A stretch of DNA of 64,000 nt from Parus major. Lineage: Eukaryota > Chordata > Aves > Passeriformes > Paridae. Each line of letters begins with the position of its first letter. The stretch's first letter is position 1. The position numbers were made by a program, and so were the translations under genes. The stretch is taken from positions 33,553,090-33,617,089 of the forward strand of contig NC_031771.1 of NCBI RefSeq assembly GCF_001522545.3, given 5' to 3'. The notes under the pieces were generated by a model. The model worked only from the letters and a program-made list of their open reading frames with translations. It ran no database searches and was not told where the DNA came from. Positions 40,201 to 49,400 of the stretch are shown piece after piece.

Positions 40201-42716
40201 CAACCTATGAAAATAGAATTAATCTATTATAAAAATTCCTTTCTGAATTTCATGTATTTTACAGAAGCAAAATGTAATCAATACTGCAAAGCTAAATACT
40301 CGAACTATAGAAAAAGAAGTAGGTTGCTGTAACAGTTATTAAATATTTGCCACTTTTTTCCTAAAACCTTCAATTATATGACTAATGTTTTCTTCTCATA
40401 GAGGTTTTTGGTGTATTTGAGTGCAACCTCAAAACATATCCCAGTAGGTGGTATCATAATAACAACCACATAGCAGAGACCTCTGGCACTCCTAGAACCT
40501 CGACATGGGAGACAAGTTGTTCTCCTGTGGTACTATGATGGATTAAAACATTTTGTTTCTTTTCTTGTGCCCCAGTTGTGCAGTGAATTGGACACCATAT
40601 CTGCACAAAATTATGCCATTAATTCAGCACTTTCCCCATCTGCCCTTCTTCACCCAACTCTTCTTCCTCTTGTCCTAACTGGACAGTCCTCTTGACCAGT
40701 CTTAATGACTAGATCCAGCCCAATCCTTCTCTAATATAACTTTACAGCTTCTTTCTCTTTTATTCCATCCTGACTCCGTATCTCAGTTTCATCAGTTTCT
40801 GTCCCTCATCTCAGTTCCTTTAATGTTACCATCTGCAATTCCCTTTCTACAGACTATAGATTCCTTATTGAACGGGTAGTTCTGCTTCAACACACCTGCC
40901 CTGTTACTAATTAGGAACAATGTTTAGAACCCAGCCAGTAGTCACTGGAGACATGGCAAAGATTCTGTTTTTTATTCTGGAACCTGGGTCTTATTTGGAC
41001 TGAGTCTGGAACTGCAACAACAGTACTTGCCAAAACTTAAACACACCCTTACATGTGTGGAATAGCGAAGATTTTTACAGAGATTATGCAAACTGAGATT
41101 TTTATTTATCACAGAATAAAGATATTTATTTATAAATCAGGACACATTTTCATTACCAAAAGAAATGTGGTTATGAATGTGAGTATTATTTGGAAAGATT
41201 TCACGAAAAATGACTGAATGGTTTTCCAGAATGAACTTCAAGGAAAATACGCATTCCCACCCCACATGTTAAGAATATATACTGCATGCAATTAAGAATC
41301 TCTAGTATCTTCCAGCTTTGGTCTAGGGAATTTATTTGTATTTAGGGTGGGTTTGACACCAAGAACCAAGCACAGTACAGTGTGTATTGATACACTTAGA
41401 AGCTTACTGGTATCCTTCACTAGAATTTGTTTCCTGTCAATATAACAGTCCCCAGCTGCAGAACAATTGTAACTAAGAAGTATGCTGCATTATCCTTTTG
41501 CTAGGTTCAAAAGCATGATAGGAAGGGAGGCTGCTTAATTCAAATGCAGCAGGGCAAGGAAGTAGATGAGAAGAAGAGTTGTAGAGCATTATGAAAGAAA
41601 AATAAACAACCTGATCAGCAACCCAACTGTTACACTAGTAATACTGCCTTTTAAAGGAGAAGAGAATGTTGTGAAAGAAGTTCTGCTGACCATCTACTCT
41701 AGAGATAAGCCTGATTTCATGAGTCTTTCCTAGTTCTGTAAAACAAAAATACCAAAGAGTATGTTAATCACATTGATTACACTATTTTTTCTGAAAGAGT
41801 GTTCCTTTATTTATTTCCCAGACATACAAATTGTGCATATGTTATACATAAACATGTTTTAAGTGTTAGGCTGAAGAAATTTCACTTGATAAAAATGACC
41901 TTTTCTTTCCTCCCTCCATAACCATCTTCCAAAAAAGATACACCTAAGTTGCTACCAAGTGTAGCAGATGAATTATCATCTCTCCATTTGGAAATTTGGC
42001 TGAATAGGTTTGCTTGCTTAAGCTAGACAACTGTTTGAACTTCACAGAAGTAATGATACAAACACCTGAGATGTACTTTGAACTAATAAAAAAAGTGAAG
42101 ACAAGCCCCAGTTTTTACCCCATGCTATCTCAAACAGCAGGTGTATGATAATACCCTACCAAATAATGCCAAGCACACTTGTGTATGTAGTGATCTCCAG
42201 TAATCTCCCATACTAATTAGAAATCCAGAATAACACGTTTTTAAATTATATATGTATCCTCTACATCAATCTCATTTAAGTTAGGAAACCTTTGCTACGG
42301 TTAGAAAGACAAAAAGCTTCCTGAGACAAATTTAAAATCTAATACTTTTTACTATGTCCAGGTGAAACTTCTTTTTTTTGTGCTTACCCTTGCCAGAGGA
42401 GCTCATCATTAGCAAGATCTTGCCAGACACATGATGCTAGACAGAGATCAGTTGCATTCAGGTATGACAAAATAGTAAAACTAAGCTCTGGTGGCAACAT
42501 TTCCAGGTTAATGAATCCTTCTTGTTCTTTAGATTTTCTTGTTTTCAGCAGGTGGTAGATGTCAATGCCGCCTTGGGCTTGTTTGCGATGGCTTGTATTA
42601 GAAACATTGTTAGCAGGTATCCTCCTACCATGGTCCCTGGTAAGATCGCCTTGTCCACTGTATACTTGTTGCTGCAATTGCTGGTTTCTAGCAATTCTCC
42701 AGAGTCCCTGACCCAT
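31059..42716 (-). CDS. FBXO8: FBXO8, F-box only protein 8 (five coding exons)
   Basis: Coding exons on the minus strand are 42716-42388, 40204-40078, 33762-33644, 32207-32011 and 31246-31059. Every junction is GT-AG and the frame is kept, giving 960 nt and 319 residues, the length of mammalian FBXO8. The F-box starts near residue 71 (LPPELSF at 74-80) and runs across the first splice junction. A Sec7 domain fills about residues 146-276, and the protein ends GHVAA. In this family the F-box recruits SKP1/CUL1 ubiquitin ligase and the Sec7-like domain is linked to non-degradative ubiquitination of ARF6, limiting its activity at membranes. The N-terminus begins MGQGLW, so Gly2 could be N-myristoylated (inference). 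The N-terminal 60 residues are the most diverged from the human protein as I remember it, while the F-box and Sec7 parts are nearly identical. It is head to head with CEP44 across a shared CpG island. The untranslated first exon is not resolved and may lie partly in the gap. Confidence 0.97.
31357..31392. repeat. TA/CATA microsatellite upstream of the FBXO8 last exon
   Basis: Imperfect TATACA/CACATA repeat in the intron between the last two FBXO8 coding exons (31,247-32,010). The rest of that intron is featureless AT-rich DNA. Confidence 0.8.
32011..32207 (-). CDS. FBXO8: FBXO8 fourth coding exon (Sec7 core)
   Basis: The acceptor is TTCTGCCAG and the donor is AGCCCTG|GTAAGC. The 197 nt encode the RDVLDDLVTLHNFRNQFLPN stretch and the following helices to RELGLSP. 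The Sec7-like segment ALREFFRHIHAPEERGEYLE is intact. The opposite strand carries an open frame across the exon, which is a shadow. Confidence 0.95.
32208..33643 (-). other. FBXO8: FBXO8 intron 4
   Basis: Intron between the third and fourth coding exons. It is AT-rich, and I see no gene, RNA or recognisable mobile element. The stretch near 33,000-33,240 is somewhat less AT-rich and carries chance open frames on both strands. Confidence 0.8.
33644..33762 (-). CDS. FBXO8: FBXO8 third coding exon (start of Sec7 domain)
   Basis: The acceptor is TATCTCAG and the donor is GATGAAAG|GTAATT. The 119 nt encode GVNYFMSKGILDDSPKEIAK and onward to IYLDE, the N-terminal helices of the Sec7 domain, with two bases of the next arginine codon. 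It is too short to stand out as an ORF on its own but is certain from family similarity and splice phase. Confidence 0.95.
33763..40077 (-). other. FBXO8: FBXO8 intron 3 (6.3 kb)
   Basis: The largest FBXO8 intron. It holds a low-complexity A-rich tract (37,778-37,895), a small GC bump at 38,090-38,180 and no recognisable exon. A 145-codon minus-strand open frame at 37,183-37,620 resembles no protein I know and lies in AT-rich sequence, so I treat it as chance. Confidence 0.75.
37778..37895 (+). repeat. A-rich low-complexity tract
   Basis: A run of AAAACC, AAAAG and AAATA-type repeats in FBXO8 intron 3, with no recognisable element at either edge. Confidence 0.8.
40078..40204 (-). CDS. FBXO8: FBXO8 second coding exon
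   Basis: The acceptor is TTTTCATAG and the donor is GATGAG|GTAAGT. The 127 nt encode residues 110-152, from the end of the F-box region (LCKSTWGHCSIYNKNPPLG) into the linker ending FNANPDE, closely matching the vertebrate protein. It ends in phase 0. Confidence 0.95.
40205..42387 (-). other. FBXO8: FBXO8 intron 2
   Basis: Intron between the first two coding exons. I see nothing beyond AT-rich unique-looking sequence and a pyrimidine-rich patch (about 40,630-40,860). Confidence 0.8.
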
Positions 42717-42727
42717 CTGCGAGCCTG
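42388..42727 (-). CDS. FBXO8: FBXO8 first coding exon (start codon, F-box)
   Basis: The start codon is at 42716-42714. The exon probably begins at 42727 after a TCCAG acceptor, with a second possible AG 3 bases later (exon start 42724), leaving about 11 nt or 8 nt of 5'UTR in this exon. The donor is CAAGG|GTAAGC at 42388/42387. It encodes residues 1-109 plus two bases of codon 110, including most of the F-box (DLCLASCVWQDLANDELLW at 90-108). Confidence 0.95.
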
Positions 42728-44030
42728 CTGGACATAAAATTCAAATTAGACCTTGACAGCTATTTGTAAACATTTGAAAGACAGACTCAGCACATAAGTA
42801 AAATCTTAGGACTAATCAGAATAAATAGAAAGTGAGTGCTGTCAAAGTTATGCTGACCAGGTAATCAGTCTTCATGAGGCAATACTGAAAACAAAGCCCA
42901 TTAAAAAAAAAAACAACAAAAAAACCCAGATTTTTTTCAAAAGTTTCCATGCTTGAAGAGCTACAAAATTAACAATAAGCATATTATCTATATCCCATGC
43001 AAGTTAAGAAACCTTAGGCTTCAGAATATTTGGAATCTTCAGATTTCCTTTAAAATTTAATAAAAAAACCTTACTTAGAGTCAATAAAGTACTATAAAAC
43101 ATAGGGAGAAGCAAAAATGTATTGGGTAGTGACTGAAACAAAGTTTAATAACTTCACTGATAATGCAGTAAGGATTTTGAGTGCTTAGAAACAAGAGAAT
43201 AAGAATCTTTTCAAGCTTTCTTACCTAGCAATGTAACATAAAGCCTTGATAATAAGATACTCACATACTTATGCACAGAACATCACTGCAAAAACAGTAT
43301 AAAAAGCCTTTCTATAATATAAAAAAATTAAAAGATATATATATATATTTGCTATTTTAAGGACCAACTGAAGAAATTTGACAGAAGAAACAAAATGAGA
43401 CAGAATTTAAACCAGTCCAGAACCAGCTGATGAAAATGCACAAGCTCTGCTATTCGTGTAGGTATTCAACAGCTTATATGCCATTTGTTAGAAGACACAC
43501 AATTTTCCCAATCATGTAATTACTTTCAGCTTTGTAGTAATCCAGGATGAATGCTTTCAGAGCCCATCATAATAAAAGATAAGCAAACCCATTATAATAA
43601 AACCCTTTAAGTAATGGCGTCAAAAACTGTATTTTTAAATTATCTGAAACACGTATTTCCAATCTGCAGATTCAGTGTGCCTCTCAAATACATGTTTCCA
43701 AACCTATAATATAATTTTCTCTAATAATTGAAACCTCTTGATAGCTTGGCTGTAGTAACTACCGCAGTAAAAATAATATCAAGCTTGTTTACAAATTGCT
43801 GATCTTCTCTAGCTCTGTCTGCTATCAATCAAAGTCTGACTTAAATTCTAATCGTGTCTTCCTCATGTTACTTTGGTACTGCATAATAAATTCTTTTGCA
43901 GCGTTGACAAGCATGATAGGACGCTAAATATAATCTACACTAATGCTGCATTAGTGCTAGATTCTACTTCATTAAATAAAAAAAAACAACATGCACTCTA
44001 GATATAAACATTCTCCACTTCATCGTAACT
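42728..44030 (-). other. FBXO8: FBXO8 first intron (upstream of start codon)
   Basis: AT-rich sequence between the acceptor of the start-codon exon and the CpG island. It contains an A-rich run (42,903-42,927) and a short TA repeat (about 43,336-43,350), with no other feature recognised. The upstream donor is not resolved. Confidence 0.6.
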
Positions 44031-44342
44031 GAGCCCTAAAGCCGCTGCTTTGCAGCCGCAATTATCCCAACAGGAAAACGTTCCTTCGTTCTCGACGCAA
44101 GCCTATAGAAGCTGAAGCTTCGTTCACAGCAGCTGCATTGCAAGCGAGGCCTGCAGGTCCTCCGCGTAACGTGAAAGCTCTTCAACCTCGACTGGGGGCA
44201 ACCAGGCTGGCGGGTGGAGGCACAGCCCGCCCCGCAGGCCCAGAGCCGCTCCAGGGACCCGAGGGCCGCAGCTGCCTCAGGCCGCACCGCGTCCCGAGAA
44301 GCTTCGCAGCCGCTCCTCCCCTCGCAGAGCGGCACCGGGACC

Positions 44343-44584
44343 NNNNNNNNNNNNNNNNNNNNNNNNNNNNNNNNNNNNNNNNNNNNNNNNNNNNNNNNNN
44401 NNNNNNNNNNNNNNNNNNNNNNNNNNNNNNNNNNNNNNNNNNNNNNNNNNNNNNNNNNNNNNNNNNNNNNNNNNNNNNNNNNNNNNNNNNNNNNNNNNNN
44501 NNNNNNNNNNNNNNNNNNNNNNNNNNNNNNNNNNNNNNNNNNNNNNNNNNNNNNNNNNNNNNNNNNNNNNNNNNNNNNNNNNNN
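44343..44584. other. Assembly gap (242 N)
   Basis: A run of 242 unresolved bases interrupts the GC-rich promoter island. It probably reflects failed sequencing of very GC-rich DNA and may hide the FBXO8 transcription start and part of its untranslated first exon. Confidence 0.99.
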
Positions 44585-44685
44585 GGACAGGCCCAGGGAA
44601 GGAGCCTCGGCAGGGAGGCCGAGCCCGCCGCCGCCGCCCCGACTCCTGCCAGGGCAGCTCTGACGTCTGCTGTTGTTGCTGGAAG

Positions 44686-44693
44686 TGACGTCA
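44686..44693. promoter_or_regulatory. Full palindromic CRE in an ETS:CRE composite
   Basis: TGACGTCA preceded directly by GGAAG, so that the GGAAGT ETS half site and the CRE share a T. Its position about 115 bases before the likely CEP44 exon 1 donor fits a core promoter element. Binding by CREB/ATF and ETS proteins is inferred from motif only. Confidence 0.7.
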
Positions 44694-44715
44694 GCGGGGC
44701 GGGGCGCGCTGGAAG

Positions 44716-44723
44716 CGGAAGTG
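44716..44723 (+). promoter_or_regulatory. ETS/GABP-type site
   Basis: CGGAAGTG, a consensus ETS core found near the start sites of many broadly expressed genes. It lies 30 bases after the CRE start, on the CEP44 side. Confidence 0.6.
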
Positions 44724-44724
44724 C

Positions 44725-44801
44725 CCGCCGGGCTCGGCGGCGGCAGATTCGGTCTGAGCCCGCCGCGCTCCCGAGGGAACGGCGGCGGTCCCGCCGCGCG
44801 G
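44725..44801 (+). other. CEP44: CEP44 untranslated first exon (end supported, start approximate)
   Basis: A good donor, CGCGG|GTGAGC, sits at 44801/44802 just downstream of the CRE/ETS core and on the same strand as CEP44. The first coding exon has its own acceptor and 54 nt of leader, so an upstream non-coding exon is required, and this is the best candidate. The start coordinate is only a guess at the transcription start. Confidence 0.5.
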
Positions 44802-46292
44802 GTGAGCGCCAGCATCGCTCTCGGGGCGGGGGTCTGTCCCCGCCGTGCGGGCCGGCTCCCGGCCCGGGGCTCTCCCTCTCCTGGAGACGGCGAGCCCTGG
44901 GGAGGGCCCGGTCTCCGGCTGTTGTAGGGGCGAGGAAAGGCGAGTGGGGAGCCGGGCCCCACCCTTGTGAGTTTGCCGCAGGGCTCTGGTTCCGGGCCCG
45001 CAGCCCGCCTTGCTTCTCCTGGTTGGGACACGCTTTTTTCCCGCTGGTGCCCAGGGCAACCAGCCTAGGACGCGCAGTCCCTTGTGCCGCTCGCTGGTGT
45101 GCGAGTGGCCTCTGCGGCAAGGGAGTCGCAGCTGGCAGGACGGCGAGGTCTTACTTTGTTGGTGACGTGCGATTTCCCCCGGCTCCCCGCCCTGTGCAAC
45201 AGGAGACTGTAGATCCAGTAAGAAGAAATAGAAAATCTAGTTGTTGGGCATTTCAAAGACAGTGTTTACAGTGTGAGCATACTTGGTAACTTGCATGGGA
45301 TAGTTTCTTTAGTTTGTTTTGGTATTTTTGTTTAGTCTTTAACGCTGGTCCTTTGACTGTCATACGCAGTTTTGAGAGCTGTTCTTTGAGCCACTTGCTC
45401 AAATTTCTATATTATTGTATCTTGAAACTTTGTCATACTCGATTTTATTCTTGATAGCCAACGCTCCATAACTTCTGTTATGAATTTCTAGAGACAAAAC
45501 CTGTTTTACTGGGTTAGCCTTCCCAAGATTTGCTTCCAACTTGACTGTTGCTTTTATGATTTCTTAAGCTATTTTGTAGTGACAGTCGTTACCAGTTTTT
45601 CCATCCAGAGCTCTGGTGTAAAAAGAAAAGATTGTTGATACTTTTGGGAAAGAGCCTATATGTTTAGACAAAATCCTGTGAGAGTGCCTTCTGTGAGTAT
45701 TTGCATTGCAGATTAGAGCTTCGGTTTTATGTCAGATTCTTTGAGAATTGTCTTAATAGCTAGTTAAATTTACAAAACCATAGAATGGATCACATTGTAG
45801 CATAATGCAGGAAGAATAGCTGCCTCAATTTCCAAATAACTGATTAAATTCTTCCAAGCTTTTAGCAGTAAGTATTTTGTACTTCTGTTTAGTGCAACTA
45901 ATAACACAGAATCTAATGATTAAATTAAAGGAACCTGATGATTAAGTAGGAAGAAAATTCTCTTAACAAGGGCAGAACACATGGGAAGAGCTTAACCTTG
46001 AGGAGTGCTGATTAAACACCATAGAAGCACAAGAAGAAAAACACCCACAGCAAATCCAGCCCACTGCAAATGCAAGCTTTGACTGTCTCTTGAGATCATT
46101 GCTTCATTTATAGGCTGTGTGACCATGCTTCTTCACTGCTTGGATTGGTAGGCTTCAAAATACTTGTTTCATAGCAAGAAAAGAAATTTAGTAAAGATAG
46201 TGGCAGGTAATTATCTCCCAGCTTCTAGCAGAAAATTGAATTTAAGTGATTATTGCATTTTGTAATTTTTGTGTACATAATTTTTTTAACAG
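44802..46292 (+). other. CEP44: CEP44 first intron
   Basis: Begins in the CpG island and becomes AT-rich after about 45,250. No exon, RNA or repeat recognised. It ends with the acceptor TTTTTTTAACAG. Confidence 0.6.
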
Positions 46293-46435
46293 ACGTACTT
46301 TTTAACTTTTATTTCACAATCTGAAAGAAGAATAACATTTGGAATAATGGCAACAGGAGACCTAAATGGAAGTTTAAGAAAAATAGAACAAGGACTTCGC
46401 TTGTTAAATTATCCAAGGGATGTGGATTATACAGT
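46293..46435 (+). CDS. CEP44: CEP44 first coding exon
   Basis: Acceptor TTTTTAACAG, then 54 nt of 5'UTR with no upstream ATG. The start codon is at 46347 in a good context (ATAATGG) and the donor is ACAGT|GTAAGT. It encodes residues 1-29 plus two bases, the highly conserved CEP44 N-terminus. Confidence 0.95.
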
Positions 46436-49400
46436 GTAAGTGGCAGCGTGCAAACTTATGCTGATGCATGATGACAGCATGATGTGTAAACAAGATATGT
46501 ATAAGTAGCATTGCACCCAGTGAGAAGTGAGCAGAACATAGCTATGGGAAGTTGGGGTGTGGTCTATGTGAACTGGAATATTAAAGTATGAAGTTTTGTT
46601 CTTCTGAGCAATCCTGAGCTGTATTACTGTCTTGCTCATCTTTTGCTGTTCTTTTCTTTGTTTTGGTTAGTCTCACCTTTCTGATTTCTTCGGAAGTGCT
46701 TGCAAAACTTCCTTCAGGAAACTTAATCCTGTAAAGATTAGAAACAAAAAAAAAAGTCTGAATGTTGAGCTGGAAATGCTGGTGGGCTTTAGACTTGACA
46801 ATATTTAGATTATGTGAAGATCACAAAAACATTTTTTTGAGCATTTTACAGATAGCAGCAAAGATGGCTGAATGAGAGAAGGCTGGACAAAAAAGCCTCA
46901 AAATTAAATATATTTGAATATAACATACAGGCTGTATTTATTCCTTTCAAGTTAAATGTTTGCATTCGTGTAATGAAAGGCTTTTGTTGCCTTCTGCTGT
47001 ATAAAATACTTCTGTTTCTTAATAGGTTAATAAAGGGTGATCCAGCTGCATTTTTACCTATCATCAGCTATTGTTTTACATCTTTTTCAACTTGCATAGC
47101 AGAGCTTTTGGTAAAGTGTGATGTGGAACTGACAGCCAAGAGTGACTTGCGTTTTATTGAAGCCGTTTATAAGGTATCTCTTGTTCTTTGCAAAAGACAC
47201 ACGGGTTTGAGTACAATTTCATAAAAATTAAACATTTACTATGAGCTTTACTAGAAAGTGAACAGTTTTGGCAATGAACATGAATTTTAGGATTTAAGAT
47301 GAGTAGTAAGTCACTGTGTGAAAGTTTTTAGATTTTAATGAAAATAAGGGTGGGTGGTGGTAGCCAAATCTCAATTTTGAGACATTTGCAGGAGCAGTAA
47401 TATTGTTAGATGTTAATTTTGAAGAACACAGAAATGTCTATTGGGCAATAAGATTTATAGAAGTGACCTTGGCAAAAAAAATCTTAAGCACCAAAAAAAT
47501 CACAAGAAACTCAAAAAATTAGCATGTAAGCACAGTTAATAAATACAGCTATTTTGAAACACTGTGCCATTTTTAGTACATAAAGTCGAATACTTAACCT
47601 TTTATAAATCAGAGTCAAATTCTTAACTGATTGAAAATAACTCTGAACTATCCTTAAAATATACAAAAGCACGTTTTTATGAGAGGTGGATTGATGAATT
47701 AAGAAACAGTGGCTTATTCAGACTAGTTTTCCATCTGAGAGACTGCTTTATAGGGTTCTGTGGGAGTCTTATGTAGCCCTCTGATCTATTTGGTGAGATT
47801 AATAGAACTTTTTATTGTACATTCACTTTAAAAACTCTTAGTTTAAGTTTTTTAGTATTAATTTCTATAGTAGTTTATTTCTTGAATCTTAAGACTGAGT
47901 TGAAGTTTACAAGAGTGATGTGAATGAAGGAGGAGGTATGTTTAAAATTTAGTTAAAAGAAATAGTTGTATATATATTTTTATATATAAAAAATAATCAA
48001 ATGAGAAAAGGCTTGCTGAAGTACAGAATGAAAGAAAAGTTTGTAGTAAAATAAGTATATGGGCATGCTATTTCTACAGCAAATTGTGAGATGATTTTGA
48101 AAGTGAAGTAAACTCTTGTTTTGTTGCAGTTCCTTCGTGATCAGTTTCAGTATAAACCAATTTTAACAAAAGAGCAGTTTCTTCAGTTTGGCTTTGCGGA
48201 AAGAAAAATGCAAATCGTTTGTGACATTATCAATTGTGTGGTGAAGAAACATAAGGAGTTGAGTAACTCTAGTAAGGTACTGATCAAATGGTTACCTTTA
48301 TTTTAAGTTTCTTTTGACATGTTTGATGCTGCAGATAAGCTGGTCTTCAGCTTCTATTTGAAGATGCAGCACTGCTAATGGACCAAATAATGGAAAGTTA
48401 GTATGAAGTTCCATTGTAAGATGCTTGACTGCTTTCATTCAAGACATGAAGCTGCCAATATTTTGTAGCATAAAAAAATTAGAATGAAGATAAATCTAAT
48501 TGATGTCTTTACAGTTAGTGATGTATTTTCTTTTACAGTTCTTGATACAGTGAACATGTGAATCAATAAACATTTCAGATAACTTTAAAGGCAAAGCAAA
48601 ATCATCTCATATGTTGAATTTCTGTAACAATTTAAACATGACACTTGTATTGCTTCAAAAATCTGATTGTTTTCAGTAACAATATTTGTAATGGCATTTC
48701 TTATTTTTTCAGTGTGTGTTGTGTATCAATCTGCGTTAATGAAAGGAATTTCCAGTCTTTATATTTTATAGGATTTTGTTTCCTTTGAGTTTTTAGCAAG
48801 TCTTCAGGACTTCTGTATATTTAATTTGTTGGTTTTGAAGACATGACTGTATTTTTTGTACTTATTTTAATTTCAACTCTGGTGCAAGTTGTATTTTCTA
48901 TTTATAAACAGTTTTGATGCAGCCTAGCATAGGCATTAATGAGTGTAAAAGTATGGCATTCACTTCTGGATCTGTGTTATCTATAAATTCTGGTCATATT
49001 TAATTTTTTTTAGACACTATTGTACTACAGAGGTTTAAATGTGTTCGTGTTTGTGTGCACCGTGAAATATTCCTGACTGTCAGTGAGGGTGTTAGAAAGT
49101 GGGGTGTGGAATCCTAAAAATTTGCCTGTGTTATTTTCTTCTGTTCACTTTGGAGGTTAAATCCCAAACGAGGAAAAAAATCAGACCTTTTAAATTTGAA
49201 GTATGGTCAAATTGTGATAAAGGTCTTGCTGATCCTAGTGGCAGTGCTCTGAATTCCAAACAGGTATGAAAGTAATTTTTATGTTTTATATCTAAAGGTT
49301 AATCTCATTTGTAGCAAGTCAGGCTCTTGCTGAAATTTTTGCTTTCATTTAGATTTTAATACTTAATCAAATCAGTTTTGAGGTGGGCTGGTGTTTGTTT

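Larger units (their letters stand above)
44040..45250. promoter_or_regulatory. Bidirectional CpG-island promoter of FBXO8 and CEP44
   Basis: A sharp CpG-rich island lies between the divergent genes FBXO8 (minus) and CEP44 (plus). Its core has TGACGTCT at 44661-44668, a perfect palindromic CRE TGACGTCA at 44686-44693 joined to an ETS half site (GGAAGT, 44681-44686), a GC box immediately downstream (GGGGCGGGGC from about 44696), and a second ETS/GABP-type site CGGAAGTG at 44716-44723. I see no TATA box near the core. This arrangement is typical of broadly active promoters driven by CREB/ATF, ETS and SP1 factors, so co-expression of the two genes is likely (inference). Open frames through the island on both strands reflect high GC content and the run of Ns, not genes. 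Confidence 0.85.

Noticed and set aside
44036..45289. Frames of 312-383 codons across the promoter island
   Set aside because: They are kept open artificially by the 242 N and by GC-rich promoter sequence, and conflict with the FBXO8/CEP44 promoter.
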